DNA of 64,000 nucleotides, taken from Symbiodinium kawagutii. Its lineage: Eukaryota > Sar > Dinophyceae > Suessiales > Symbiodiniaceae. Below, piece by piece: positions 36,330-49,500 of the stretch; positions within the stretch are counted from its first letter, which is position 1, and each line of letters starts with the position of its first letter. A program made the position numbers and the translations under genes. The stretch covers positions 324,805-388,804 of the forward strand of contig VSDK01018023.1 in the NCBI GenBank assembly GCA_009767595.1. The letters are read 5' to 3'. The notes below the pieces were generated by a model. It was not told the origin of the DNA. It saw nothing but the letters and a program-made list of their open reading frames with translations, and ran no database searches.

Positions 36330-36562
36330 CATTCTCAACCATCATTCTTAATCATTTTCATCACCGTAGCCCTTCTCAACCATCATTCTTGATCATTTTC
36401 ATCACCTTAGCCATTTTCAAACATCATTTTAGTTTATCATTTTCATCACCTTAGCAATTCTCAATCATCATGTTTCATGATCATTTTCTTTATGTTAACC
36501 ATTTCTCAGCCATCATTCTTGATCATGTTCATCACCTTAGCCATTCTCAACCATCATTTTTG
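36330..36562 (+). repeat. 41-44-bp tandem array upstream of GPI
   Basis: Five and a half diverged copies of a unit built on CATTCTCAACCATCATTCTT followed by GATCATTTTCATCACCTTAG. It ends 57 bases before the proposed GPI ATG and is pyrimidine-rich on the + strand. Confidence 0.85.
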
Positions 36563-36599
36563 GACGCTCCTTTCCACCATGAGAACATGACAACCATTC

Positions 36600-36618
36600 A
36601 CCACTGAAATCGCAGGCC
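36600..36618 (+). promoter_or_regulatory. Candidate trans-splice (spliced-leader) acceptor upstream of GPI start
   Basis: The AG at 36614-36615 lies three bases before the proposed GPI ATG, downstream of the pyrimidine-rich array at 36330-36562. Dinoflagellate mRNAs receive a spliced leader at such sites. The spliced leader itself is not encoded here. This AG could instead be a normal acceptor if a 5' exon exists. Confidence 0.35.
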
Positions 36619-36649
36619 ATGGCGGCTGCACTGTGGACCGATCTGCAAG
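36616..36649 (+). CDS. GPI: GPI exon 1 with proposed start codon
   Basis: An AG at 36614-36615 precedes GCCATGG; the ATG is at 36619. It encodes MAAALWTDLQ plus one base. W-x-D-L matches the first helix of GPI. The donor at 36650 is GT. The family N-terminus usually begins only a few residues earlier, so this ATG is a sensible start and the AG before it could be a trans-splice or an ordinary acceptor. Confidence 0.82.
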
Positions 36650-37487
36650 GTGTGGGACCGATGCGCATTGGGGTCGATGAGATGGATGGCTGAATCGATG
36701 TTTGATAGCTAGTGGTTGACTAGTGACTAGTGGTTCATGGTTCTTGGTTCACTAGCTCATGATTTATGATAGTTGATTTCGCAGTTGACTAATTAATTAA
36801 TGGTTCGTGATTAGTCTTCGTGAGTTCACTGATTGGTATTCCAATCATGGTGTGTGGACGGTCGTGATCATATCATGTGTGATACTCTATTCCATTCCTG
36901 CTACGCCACGTTGGCTTCTTGGCCTTTGGGATTTTTGGACGCACCATACGTCAACTTTCACATGGGTTGAAATCACCAACCGGGTCAAGCATGGCACGTC
37001 ACCAGCAGGTGACATCAATTCCCAGGCTGGCGATGTCCTGTCGTGCCAGCGAATCCAGGCCAAGTGGCCAAGATGAAGTCGACGCATTTGCGCGCGCTGA
37101 TGCAGGATCAGGCACCACCGGGGAGCGCGGAGGGCCGGAGGTCTGGTGGAGATGGGCGACCCCTTGGGTGGTCATGGAGGATCTCCAGCGGTCGGTGGTT
37201 GAGAGCAAAGTTCACGCTGTGACCCAGATACTCCGGGGGGATGTTGGATAGTTGTTAACATTGACTGCGAAAGTGGCCCAAATGTAGATACATATTGAAT
37301 GTACTGTACCACGCATGGAATATCTGGGTGAGCTTGGTTGGGGACTGATCCCTGAGGGGAATAGCTAGAGGATTTTTCTTTGGTATTTGTTGTGTTGTGA
37401 TGATGTAGCCCTGATTCATGACCCTTCCCCCTCAGTAAATAGCCTACCCTAGTTTTGAGTGGGGTTACTGTCAACTTAAGAACTCCG

Positions 37488-37542
<55 letters not shown>

Positions 37543-40500
37543 CCATCATCATCAGTTCCTTTGTAATTAGCATGGTGGTTTCTAAAAGTGGCGGTAATTT
37601 TCCCCCGCCCCAAAAAAATGGTTGGTTTGTTACTCAAAATTGTCATGTCTAGGAGGATTTGGGGGTTCCCCTCTTTTGAAAAGCCACCGGATATCAATTG
37701 TTATCTCACCAGAATCCGAACCACGTCTGAGCATAGACTTCCCCAGCTGAAGAGTTAGACTTCCTGCTGTCGCAGTCATCAAGTGTTTTTAACTACCAGC
37801 AACAAGAATTGGCTATGGGTCAAAAATAACCAACCAATTTCATGGGGGAGAAGAACCAGTAAGAATAGGGAAAACAATGGTTAATGATAGGGGAACCAGG
37901 GGGACTAAGGGTTTTGACCCACTGCCAATTGACAAGTAACTACAGTAGTGGATGATTGATCAGTATAGGTTAAGTCCAGTACAGTGGTTCAGTCCAGTAT
38001 CATGGTTGATAGTTAGTCGTTGATGCTAAACTCATCATGGGGAGAAGGCCATCCCGTGGCTTGTCATCAACCACTTTGGTGAAACTAACGCCGTCGCCAA
38101 CCAGTTGGTTGCACTCATAATGATACAAGCAATGCTTATTTTTAATTATAAACTTATCGCCGGCTACTTAACCATTTTAAACTGACCATTAGCAAAGTGC
38201 TAGTGCATTAGCTATTATGAGATATCACAAGTTAACTTTACTAACCATTATAGACTGAACATCAGCCATTTCAAACTTCAAACCATTAAGAACTGAGCAT
38301 CAGCCATTAAGTGACCATTAGTTAAGGGGGACCCATGTTTGTGAGGGATCTTTTAGAGGAAGGTTTTTGTTTTTATTTCTGTTCCTCCAGAACTCTGCTT
38401 TTTTGCCTGCTTTTCTGCTTCTCTGCTTTTCTGCTTCTTTGCTTCTTTGCTTTTCTGCTTCTCTGCTTTTCTGCTTCTTTGCTTCTTTGCTTTTCTGCTT
38501 CTCTGCTTTTCTTGCCCTTTGCTTCTCTGCTTTTCTGCTTCTCTGCTTTTCTGCTTCTCTGCTTTTCTGATTCTTTGCTTCTTTGCTTTTCTGATTCCTT
38601 GCTTCTCTCCTTTTTTGCCCTTTGCTTCTCTGCTTTTCTGCTTCTTTGCTTGTCCGCTGTTTTGCTTCTTTGCTTGTCTGCTTCTTTGCCTTTCTGCCTT
38701 GTTATTTTGCATTTCTGCTCTGTTTTTGTTCTTTGCTTGACTGCTCTTATGCGTTACTGCTTTGTTTTTTTGTGTCTTCTTGGCTTTACAGCTTTTCTTA
38801 AATAGATTTATATTTATATTTTCTCTTGTTATTTATTTATATAATAATAAAAATATTTTACATATATATGGGCGCTGCGCGTTTTCCGGGCCCCCTGGAC
38901 ACAGCAGCAGATCTTCTAGTGATTTGAAAATGGATTTGTATGAATTTAATACATCGTATGTTGAACAACAATTAGTTTGTAGTATCAATATGTTGATAAT
39001 GACGATATTCAAACGAATTTCATATTTATCGATGCTAGTTAAAGATCTTTATTGGCCACCATTCTTAAACATCAGTGCTGCTACTTTTTGCAAGGTGGAA
39101 ATTGTATAACTAATAAGTACAGAAACTAGAGTCAAGTTATTTTTACATCAACCATGAATATACAATACCATGGTTTTTAGGATTAAATTAATAAGGGCTA
39201 TGTTCATATTCAAATGTTATAGGTCATAACCAAGAGCCTTTGTATGTTTCAGCAAAACTAACAAGGGGCTTGGAATGTGTGGATTTAGATTTGGTAGGCT
39301 GTAGGTTTTTCAATATTATTTGGCCTTGCTAAATCAATTTAAAAGCCTGAGATTAATTGAGATGAATTGAAATAACATTGAGAACAATTGAGGTGAATTG
39401 AAACAACATTGAGAAACATTGAGAAGAACTAAAAGCAAAAGAAAAAATGGGACAGGCACTTGACTTCCCAGGCGCTGGAATCTTGAGGCACTTGAATCTC
39501 CAGGCACTGGATAAGTTTTTTAAAACTTTGTTCACATGTCCAGTGATTATCCAGTGCTCCCAGTGACTAAGTCAAATGACTATGTCAAATGGCATCCAGT
39601 CACTAAGTCCATTGATAGCTGCAGGATGTCCAGTTATGTAATCACGTGATATTGTCAAGAGATCAGCCAATGAGAGCCAAGCATTCACTGCCCATCTTTT
39701 TTCCCCATAGGCAACACAAGTCTCAGCTTCATATGGTCAAACCTCAGCACACAGGGTTATTGGATACTTGTTGAACATGAAGTTCAAAAAAATAATTGCG
39801 GTAAACAAAATCAAACATTTGACTGACTTTAAATAGATTGAGAAATGCCATTGAAATAACACGCTCGATGCTATTTATGCAAAGCCCTGGTTGCATTTGT
39901 AACAAAATTTTGTTGAAATGTATTCACAGTAAAAGTCAAACATCAACGCAGCCACAAAAAAATATTGGCTTAACTGAATATACATTTCACATTCTGATCA
40001 ATACTGGTTAGCATTTTCTGTATTAGAGGTTTCCAGGGTATATTTTTTGATTATAAAAACATGGCTTTCAGACCCCCTAAAAATACGCAACATTGTAAAT
40101 AACAATGTTTTACAAACATGTGTTTATATTTAGAAAGTACTTCCCACTGGAAGCTGTTCTGCACCTCATAAAAAGTTTTTCTTTTGAAGAAAATACATAT
40201 GGATGTTGACATTTTTTGTTTTCAAACGAGGGCAAAACAAGTTTGAAAATAACAGCAAAAGCACATCCCCTGGGCACTTCCAACCCAGGAAAGGAGAGTT
40301 GTTAGTTGTAGACCAAATGACATGTTTTAAATGTAGCCAGTATTAGCTATGAACTCAAAATATTGATATTAAAAATGCCCAGATATGTCAAGCAAAATCT
40401 CTCTTGACTAGTGTATCCACAATTAAGCATTATAGTATTGATATTTTTCACAACGGTTCATGAAGACCCTAACTTATTATCTATGATATTGTAACATTAA

Positions 40501-43500
40501 TGTAGCCATTATTGTTGAATGTAATAACAGTTTTGCTGCATATTAAGTGGTAAGAAAGTTTATTGATAATTTGTATATATTATACTTCTTGATAAAATAA
40601 CCACTAATATGAAAATGTTAACAAGCTGATATCCAACAATAATAGTGCTTTTTTGATATGGTCATCATTCAAAGTACTACAGTTTTTTAAATAGTCAATA
40701 ATTGCCAGAATGATAGCCATGTTCATTTTTTTTGCAATGCCCATTCAGCTTTGATATTTGGATTTTATTGTAAACTTAAGTATATATTCCTTTATATCCT
40801 GTTAATCTCAAAATTTTTGAATTACTGTTTTTTTGATTACAGCCTATCTTTACAAATATGATTATGTAATTATGCCTTATTGTTGCGTATTTCAGTTTTT
40901 CAATGATATCTATATGGCATAATTTTTCTAATCATATATGTTTCATTGTGGTCTATTTGATTTGATCCTGTCAAATACGGCTTATATAGTGGTCGTTTTC
41001 GAAGGGGGCCCAAAGACTTCGAGGGCTGGGGACCCGATCCAGGAGCCAAAACCAAAAAAACCAAAACAACCAAAAAAAACAAAAACAACAATATTCTGCA
41101 AACTAGTTTGGAAATTATTGTTTTTTTGTTTTTTTTGTTTTTTTTGTTTTTTTTGGTTCTTTTGGTTTTGTTGGTTTATAGAAAGCAACATGTCTATAAA
41201 CAAAGGTGTGTTCATAAACAAAGGCGTGTTTATAAACAAAGGTGTGCTTATATAGATGTTTTGTTGATCATGAGACAACAAGCACTGCTCATTGTAATGC
41301 AGAGACATGAGACATCGCATGATGATATGAACAAAAGTATGGGCTTGGTAAGTTTTCCATTGAAATAGGCAGTGATGGTAACCAACCCCAATTATGTTCT
41401 CCAGGGGGCCCGGGAAACGCACCGATCCCATATATATATTTTTTTTTCTTTCGATATTTATTTATTTCCCTATTTATTTTTAAATGTTGGTTTTAAACAG
41501 TGCAGGTTTCCATGGCAGTTCCTGGACGCGCCCACCAACCTTACATCATTCATACTGTTGGTTCGGTGATGTGGCCTGTCCAACCTGAAGATTTCAACTT
41601 CACTAGACATGTTGTTGGACGCCGGACTGGCGTTGTTCAGGGATGCATCGAAGCCGCGCAGTACGGCCATCGAAGATGCATGACGGCAAAAGCTCAACAT
41701 TTCAAAGCTGCTTCCATTCTGCGCGGCGGTACTCTGTCGGTACGCAGATCATTGTGGAATTGACAGACATTTTGTGGTTGGATTCCTTGTAAATCTATCA
41801 GGATGGGTCATCTATCGAGGGAAGTCACCCTTGTTCAAACATTGTTTGGAAGCAGTTTTTGTGTCCAAGCCCGGCAAGCCGTCTTTAGTAGATGCTCTAC
41901 GGCCGTGTTTTGCTGACGCCGGCCCGGGGATTGATGAAACTTTGTTCGTCCAAAACTGCGCCGACTCAGATTTTGCTCGTCGCATGAAGGCTTGTGGCGG
42001 CCACATTTTCTGGATGACTGAAGAAGCTTGGTCAGCCCTAGACACCGCATGGGCGAAGGGCAAGAACACAGTCAAGCCAAATGAAAGAAAGATAGACCAT
42101 GCGCGCGTCCAGAACACCCAGAACGGGCAAAGCTTTGGCCCTCTGAGCATCAACGCTGAGCAATTTTTTTCCAACAACGAATTTTGGTTGTTTTTTTTGC
42201 GCGGCCAAGCCAAGGTGATGCACGATTACCGGGGGATGACTTTGATGAGCCATTGTCCGTTCAATTGAATGGGCTGGGAATTTCGCCCGGCATTTTTGTT
42301 GCCCACAAAAATTGCAGAGCCTGCCTGCGACAGCCCCCCTGTAACCTTCCAAGGCGCGGGTCCCTGCATGCCCGATGTCTTAGGGACTCTGGCTGCTCTC
42401 ATTGGTCCACTGTTTGGATCGCCGCAATTTCCATGACCTGCCTTTGCAATCGCAAGCTAATTCCCAAACCTTGCGGCGCAAGTTCCACACTGTAGCAGAT
42501 TAAAAAAAATGCAGTGCCGTACTTTGCAGGGGGTGTCGTGGGAAAGCATTGTTTCACTACCACTTTCCACATCACCGTTTGCCACCTTTTCCAGAAAGCG
42601 CTCAAACATGTCCGGGCCAACCAGCAGAAGCTGCCATTGTTACGTTCAGGCAGGCTTACATTTAAGAATTGCAATCTCAGTCTCTTGCGTGTTTCTTGCG
42701 CATTCCTNNNNNNNNNNTGTTTGGCCGCGGAGCATTTTCATGTTATGCTCCAAAGCATGCATGAAATGAAATTGTCCAAAGCTGACAGGGCAGGACCGCC
42801 CTTGTTGGAAGAAGTTGCTCTCGTCCATCTTGTCGCCAGCGAGTGTGCCCGCCAGAAGCAGAAAGCAGCTCTGTGGCCGCGGATCAATCTGCTCTGAGCA
42901 TTTTGCTTCAAAAGCATGCGGGCGATGAGTTCGTTACCATATCGCAGGCGAGTGTCTCCATTCCTGCCCGCCTTGGCGTCCGATCAAATCGGAAGTCGGC
43001 CACGCTTTCAGAACATGCTGCGTGACAAAAATATTGAGAAATGAGGTACCGCCCGCCCTAAGATGGCATTCTGTTTCGATTTTGCCGTTGCTTAGAAAGG
43101 GCGAGGCCGTCATTTCTTAATGTTTCTGCCTAAATTTGCTAGGCGCACATTGGTTGCAGGCGCTGTTTTGGAGGCTGGCCATACCGAGTCCATGTTCCAG
43201 ACATGATATCCAAGATGATTAGCAAATGGTTGTGGGCCCAATGAGTTTCTATGGTCTCTAGCTTCCTTGGGTGTTTCAAATGCTCCTCAACATCGTCACC
43301 GCCATCGGCATGTTTCAATTCCTGATTTCAATTGCTTTCTCTTAGAAAAATGCTAGGCAATAAAAACATATATTTGTGTTAGGTTCTGGCTGGCATTCCC
43401 CAGGAAACCCTGGTGCTGACATAGGGTGTCCTACTTCCAAAAAGTTGCAAATAGCATGCGGAATGAGGGGTGCTAGCTCCAAAATGGTGCAAGAAGCTGC

Positions 43501-46500
43501 AAATCTTAAGTCCAGGGGTCAAGTAGCAAGGGAAATGAGAGGTCCTAGCTCCAAAATGGTGCAAGTAACATGCGAAAATTTTGCGACTAGCAGGCGGAAT
43601 GAGAGGTCATAGCTCCAAACAGTGCAAAAACTTAGGAAATCACACAATCAGAAATTAACAACAAAAACACCGAACAAAGAGAAAAGCGCAGCAATTTGCC
43701 ACCCTTAGGTAAGTAAGCATTAACACCCGTTTATATACCATTTCAAACCATTATGCACGAACCATCATCCATTATCGACCGTTAAGCCACTTGACCGTTG
43801 CTAAAAACTGGCTGTTCCCATCACTAGCCATTATTCAGTACTCACCACCGATGTTTGGATTTAGCGCGCCGCCAGGTAAGAAATGAGGCCATGTACGTCG
43901 CCAGCGGCCAGATGGTCCGAGTCCCGGTGAGGACAGGTTAAAAATTGTTAACAACAAACGATTACTGGGGATGGGTCTTGACAATTTATGGTTACCATGG
44001 TGTGTACTAGTGGTAAATAGTGGTGGATGGCTGGTCTTTCATGGTCAATATGCAATGAATAGTGATAGGTGAAAATATCAATAGCAACAATAACTACACC
44101 GTTGCCCCCCTAATTAGCTCTATTTTGGTTTGTGGCTAAGGTATTTGCTAGTTAGGCTGATTAACAAAGTTATTACTGCTTGGGGCCCACCTTACTTGAT
44201 AATGGTTCATAGGAGTGAGACTAAAAGTGATATCAAGGACAATCAGTGGTAAATAAGTTTTGGTTCATAGTGGATGATGGTTGATCGTAGAATGACTAGC
44301 GATGGTAGGGAATATATCAACTAGACAGGTTCGAATCAACACCGACCACCTGAGATCACTCTCGGGATGCGAACAGATGGGCACACTGTTTTGACAAATA
44401 TGGATATGTGATGATATATGTATAGCGCGAACAGGCATGGAACAGAGTAGATCTAAGTATTTTAAGGTGGACCTACATGATCATAAGAACGAGTTGTTGC
44501 AAGGCAAGTAGTTTGCCAAATGGTTTTTCATCAGCAAAAATTTGGCGGGCAGCACTTGTGAAATGCGAAAACACTTGTTAATCGTGCACGGGAATTCGTA
44601 CCATTTATGGCAGCACTCGCAATAACATTTTTTTGTTTTGAAAATCAATCATGGGTGGTGCGCAGCAATGAACTGGTGATCTATTCGACCCGCAATCAAC
44701 ATGTGTAAGTATGGGAAGATGTTGTTGGTTTGGATATGTTTGGACTGATCATTCCGGAGTGAACTGATGTCGCGAAGTCATTTGCAAGTTGAAGCGACAG
44801 GGTGCTGGGCATCACGCTGGGTATTTCAATCCCAATTCGGTGCTGTAACCATCATTAAGCACCTATTCAACCAGCATTAATCAACCATCATTGACCAACC
44901 ATGTCGTCAACCTTTGAACAGCAATTGATTCCCCAACCCTCAAGCAATTATCACTGGACATTGAAGCTACGCGTAAGCCCCTGGACTGTTCACGCCTTCG
45001 GTCGCGTTGGGTCTGCGTTCCGCTGGGTGAGATCAGCCAATTTTTTCCCCGCGGAACGCAACCACACTGTGAAGCGAGACGCACCAAAGAGAAAGATTTG
45101 CTGTTTCCGTTTTATTCCCCAAGTACCGTTTGAGGAGTCGGATTTGGACCTCAACCCCTTGTATACAGTCTCACAATATGTGGAGCACTACTATGAAGGA
45201 GAACTCATCATTGATCAAACATTCACTAATTAGTGACCAAACATTCTTTAGCACGGAAACTGAGAAGAGCCGAAACCGAAAAGGGTAGCCCACTTTTCTT
45301 CGCGTGTCACAGCCCCAGGTCTTAGATTACAGTCGACAAAAGGTCGACACCGAGACCATGTCTGAAACTCAGTGGAGCATGGCATGGATTGCCCAGCAGC
45401 TTTTCATTAAGGGACAGGGGTTGTGAACATTTTCTAGAGTACAAATCTATCACTGATGGCTGGTGGTTCCTTGAAGCGGGTTGATAAGCATTTAGCGATC
45501 CCCATGATATTCATGCTTGGCGCTCTAAACTGTCCACGATGATCAGGTCATTTCTGCCAAGCCACGGTGAAGATCCCAGCTAAAGTACTGAGCCACTACG
45601 GTTCTCCCAAACTTTCATGGGAGCAACACTTTGTACCTTGCCAATGCTTGGCAACATGGTCGAGGATTGAGGCCCTCCTAGGATCTTGGCTTGAGCTTAG
45701 TGTGCAAGTAATTTTGTGTTCCCCGTGCCGAAGTTTCACTGGTGCCCTTGCCTTGGGGAGGATAATTCAACTGGGCTGGTCAGTTGCAAATAGTGCAAGC
45801 GTTCCCAAGCAGCCACATGCGATGGACGATCACATATTCTTATCTATTGTGCTTGCATCCCTTTGTTGATTCTACTCCTACATCAGTGGTTGTATAGCTG
45901 CATTGTTGATAATATAGCTGGCAATTGTTGTTGTTGTTGTTGTCCTGATGTTTTTGGTAACAGTGGTACTTAGTATCGGTGTGGGCTGGAGGTCAACCTC
46001 ATTTGCCATCAAAATTGTGCAATTATAATTGTAATCCCAGTACATCCCGGTAAGGATCAATGAGTGTTCAGTTGTGGGTTGTTCACTGGAATGCATGATG
46101 TCGACCCAACACCATTGTGACAATTGGGTATGGCACGGCATGCCCAATAGGAAGCTAAGGCCTACAATCACAAGCTCAGCCAACACCTGTTTGGATTCCA
46201 CGCATGTTTGATGATGGTCAACCAACTCATCAACAGCTTGTTCAGTAAGGAGGGTACCCGGAGAAGGCGAGTGTATGTTTCCCCCTTCAACGAAACATTG
46301 CAGAGGCTCCAGATGAAACAGCCAACGGCTGATTATACAACTGCTGGTAACTCCACCGGTCCAAGGGAGCCAATGGGAACCCATGAGCGGGGAAGCCTAC
46401 TCTGAACCAACCGGTCAGGGTTTAGGGGAGATTTTTTGCGTCCCGGAAACTATTGTGAGTTCCACCCCAATGCAAGCTGATTGGGTCTCTCAAGCATCAT

Positions 46501-49500
46501 CCAACTTAGCACATTTGTGAGTCAGATGATCCCACTTGTGACACTGCTAAGAGACGCATTTTCCCACAAAACCCGGACCAGGATTAGAATGTACTCACTA
46601 GCGAAGGAATGAGCCATGACGAGTAGATCATTCCAAGATATCCTCCCAAAAAGTGAAGAACAGATAGGTAAATAAACAGTATCACTACATCATCAAAATC
46701 TACATATCATGACCTGCTGGGCGGACTCACCAACCTCAAACAATTGTGAAGTATCATAAACCATCATGCAGTATCACTAGAGGCAACCAGTGGAACCGTC
46801 CAACCATGATGTGTGGGAGATCCAGCTTGATAAGCAACCTGCAAGTGCCTCAGCCATGGGTGCTGACCATCAAGGTCCAAGCTGTTCGACCTGGCCGAGA
46901 AGGTATGGCGGCTCGAGATCAGGAACAGGTGGTTTCTCAACGGTGGTTCATAACCAGTTCTAGGTGCCAAGTATTCGAAGTTAACTTATGGATGTTGACC
47001 ATATGGTTACATATTGTTAAATAACCAATGGTTAGTGAGTGTGATTAGTTACTGGTGGCGTTTGTTAACGTTGGTTATGTTATATACTACGTTGCGATTA
47101 AGTACTGGAATCATGGGTCCTTCCCTGGTAAAACATGGGCAGAGGAACCTGGTGATAGTGTTCGTTGGGAACCCTAGAACTAGCCATTACACAGATACCG
47201 TACTCCATTGCTTGGCGCATTTTCGCGTACATTTACCTGGCTCATTTTATGGGCAAATGTTGGGATACATATCCACCATACCAATGGAGTATTTGAGTAT
47301 GCGTTGAAGCCTGGAAAGATCTATGTTTCCGAATGGTTCAATGTGTCTATATGTAAAGGTTGCTCATGTTGCCCAACATGTGCAAACATCGCATATGCTG
47401 GTCGTATCTTTAGCTTGGCTCATATCTTAGGCCGATGTTTTGTTGTCATAGGTCGACCTTCAAACGGCGGTCAAGGGCCCACCCCTGACCCCTGACGAGA
47501 TAGCCTTGGCAGGATCTTCACCAAGCTTGCTGACTTGATCCAGCGATATGTAGTTGGTCTATCCCCAATTTTCTTCTTGGTCACCCTGTGAACCAGTAAC
47601 CAAGAACTGGTTGGTGGTTTCAAACATTTTCTATTTTCCCCAGTAGTTATTAACAAATGGTTGGTGGACGAATATTTTTCATAGGGGTTCAACCACCAAC
47701 CAGATAACCATTCCTAGGGTACAATGACCAGCAGAATACCAGTAATCATTGATTCTAATCATTGATACAAGAAACCATTAAAATCCATTCATAGGAGACA
47801 CTGACACACAAGCACACCTGTAACCAATGATTCATTCATTGAAAATTATTGATACCAGTACCCATTAATGAATGATTGATACCTTTAGATACTATTAGTC
47901 AATCAATTACTAATTAATCAATCGGTTGATTGTAACCCACTAAGCATGATTAATCATAGTCAAACCATTTTTACAATCAACCGCAATCCAATAGCTAGAC
48001 TGCTGTTGTATAATTGTTTCAATTATACAAATGGTTGCTGGTTAATAGTTACTGGTATCAATGATTCATTTGTCAAATGAAGCTTCGGGGAAGTCGAGTC
48101 CCGCCATCCTTGGGAGCCACGTCCTTCGTTGTTCCGTGCCAGACTGGCGTTGAGAAGAAGAAGACGCAGATGTCACTGGGTGAGTGGCAGCCGGTGAAGC
48201 ACACCCATTGGCCGGTTTGTGGTGGCTTACCGAGGGCTTGTTGACGATCATCACTACTAGAATATTACTAGAACAATATTAAGCAGTGGTTGACAGGGGT
48301 CAACGGAAAGGGTTTATTGATCATCATTCAATGATAATATTGAGCAATTAAGCATTCATATGGGTGTTTCTTAACGCAACCGACCCCCCAAATCATCCTT
48401 CATATCAACCATTCATAGTACTACACCATCCATCATTTTGGGGGTTCCCCATTTTGAGAAACCCCCATATTGGTTCATCAGAAGGGATCTTGGTTGATCT
48501 GGGGGAACGAGCTGGTAAAGATCATACAGACCATGAAGATCAACGTTGTCCCCATGGCTTTGAGCATGTTTCCACCCAGCTCTGCCGTAAACGTTACGTT
48601 TCTGCTGAGAAAACCAGACGTGTTTGGGGACACCTCCATGTATGAACGCATCCAACGGATTGCTGGTGACAGTTGCCTTGGGTGAAGTTCCAGGGGCCAG
48701 TGGAGACTGCTCGGTGGTACGTTACTGTAATAGGACATGGGATTTGTCCATGAGAGCAAGTGGATGTCAACAATATCAAATGTCATGCCAACCCCGGATT
48801 AATCACCCCCCCCCCCACAAGGTCAACAAGGTCTGACCATACATCAGAAAAAGGGAACCCCCCTAATTGATTGACCCCTACGAGTAGGAGGTGAGAAATC
48901 AACAACGAATCTAATTGAATCTAAATGAATCTAAGTGAATCTAATTCAATCAAAATCAATCTAAATGAATCTAAAAGCAGTTTTTGTTAAAAATAGATTT
49001 CAAAAAGGCAGGTAATAAAAACAAGACACAGACTTTTTTCCGGAAATCTAGGTCCAACCCTGTCAACCCTTCCATGGGGGATCTGAGCATTGGAGAACCT
49101 GTTCACAGTTTCTATGACTACTAAGCCCACTAGCCATGGGAAGTAAGTAAATTAATCAGGGAACTAATTAATAATTTAAATTATTGATCTAGGGATTAAT
49201 TAATAATCTAAATTAATCAGGGAACCCTAATTAATCAGGGTTTTACCAAAATCTAGGGATCCAGAGGGGGTTGATTAATTGGAGAGGGTTTAGGCTATCA
49301 CTTGCTTATTTGAGGGGGGGGGAAATCAGCACCTAATTAACTTTAATAAGGACCAGGGTCTAGGGATGAGGAAAGGGTTGATTAATTGGGGGGGTGATTA
49401 ATCCTACCTTGACATTAGATGACGTTTGATATCATTTGATGATTTATCATGTCACTCAACCAATTAGTTGTTGGCCTCCCAGGATGGTATCTGAAACAAC

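Noticed and set aside
37172..37573. 133-codon - frame with a poly-Met run
   Set aside because: The run is a readout of the (ATC)n microsatellite.
38335..38805. 156-codon + frame and 119-codon - frame
   Set aside because: Both are translations of a CTTTGCTTTTCTGCTTC repeat, giving monotonous Leu/Phe/Cys/Ser or Lys/Gln peptides.
44901..45233. 110-codon + frame just before GPI exon 4
   Set aside because: It does not match GPI, has no splice-phase link to exons 3 and 4, and the length is possible by chance in this composition.
45567..45869. 100-codon + frame in GPI intron 4
   Set aside because: No recognisable domain and no AG-G/donor pair that joins it to GPI.
48600..48836. Open frames after GPI exon 6, e.g. 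with INVVPMALSMFPPSSAVNV
   Set aside because: They follow the exon only in the unspliced frame and have no place in GPI; taken as intron.
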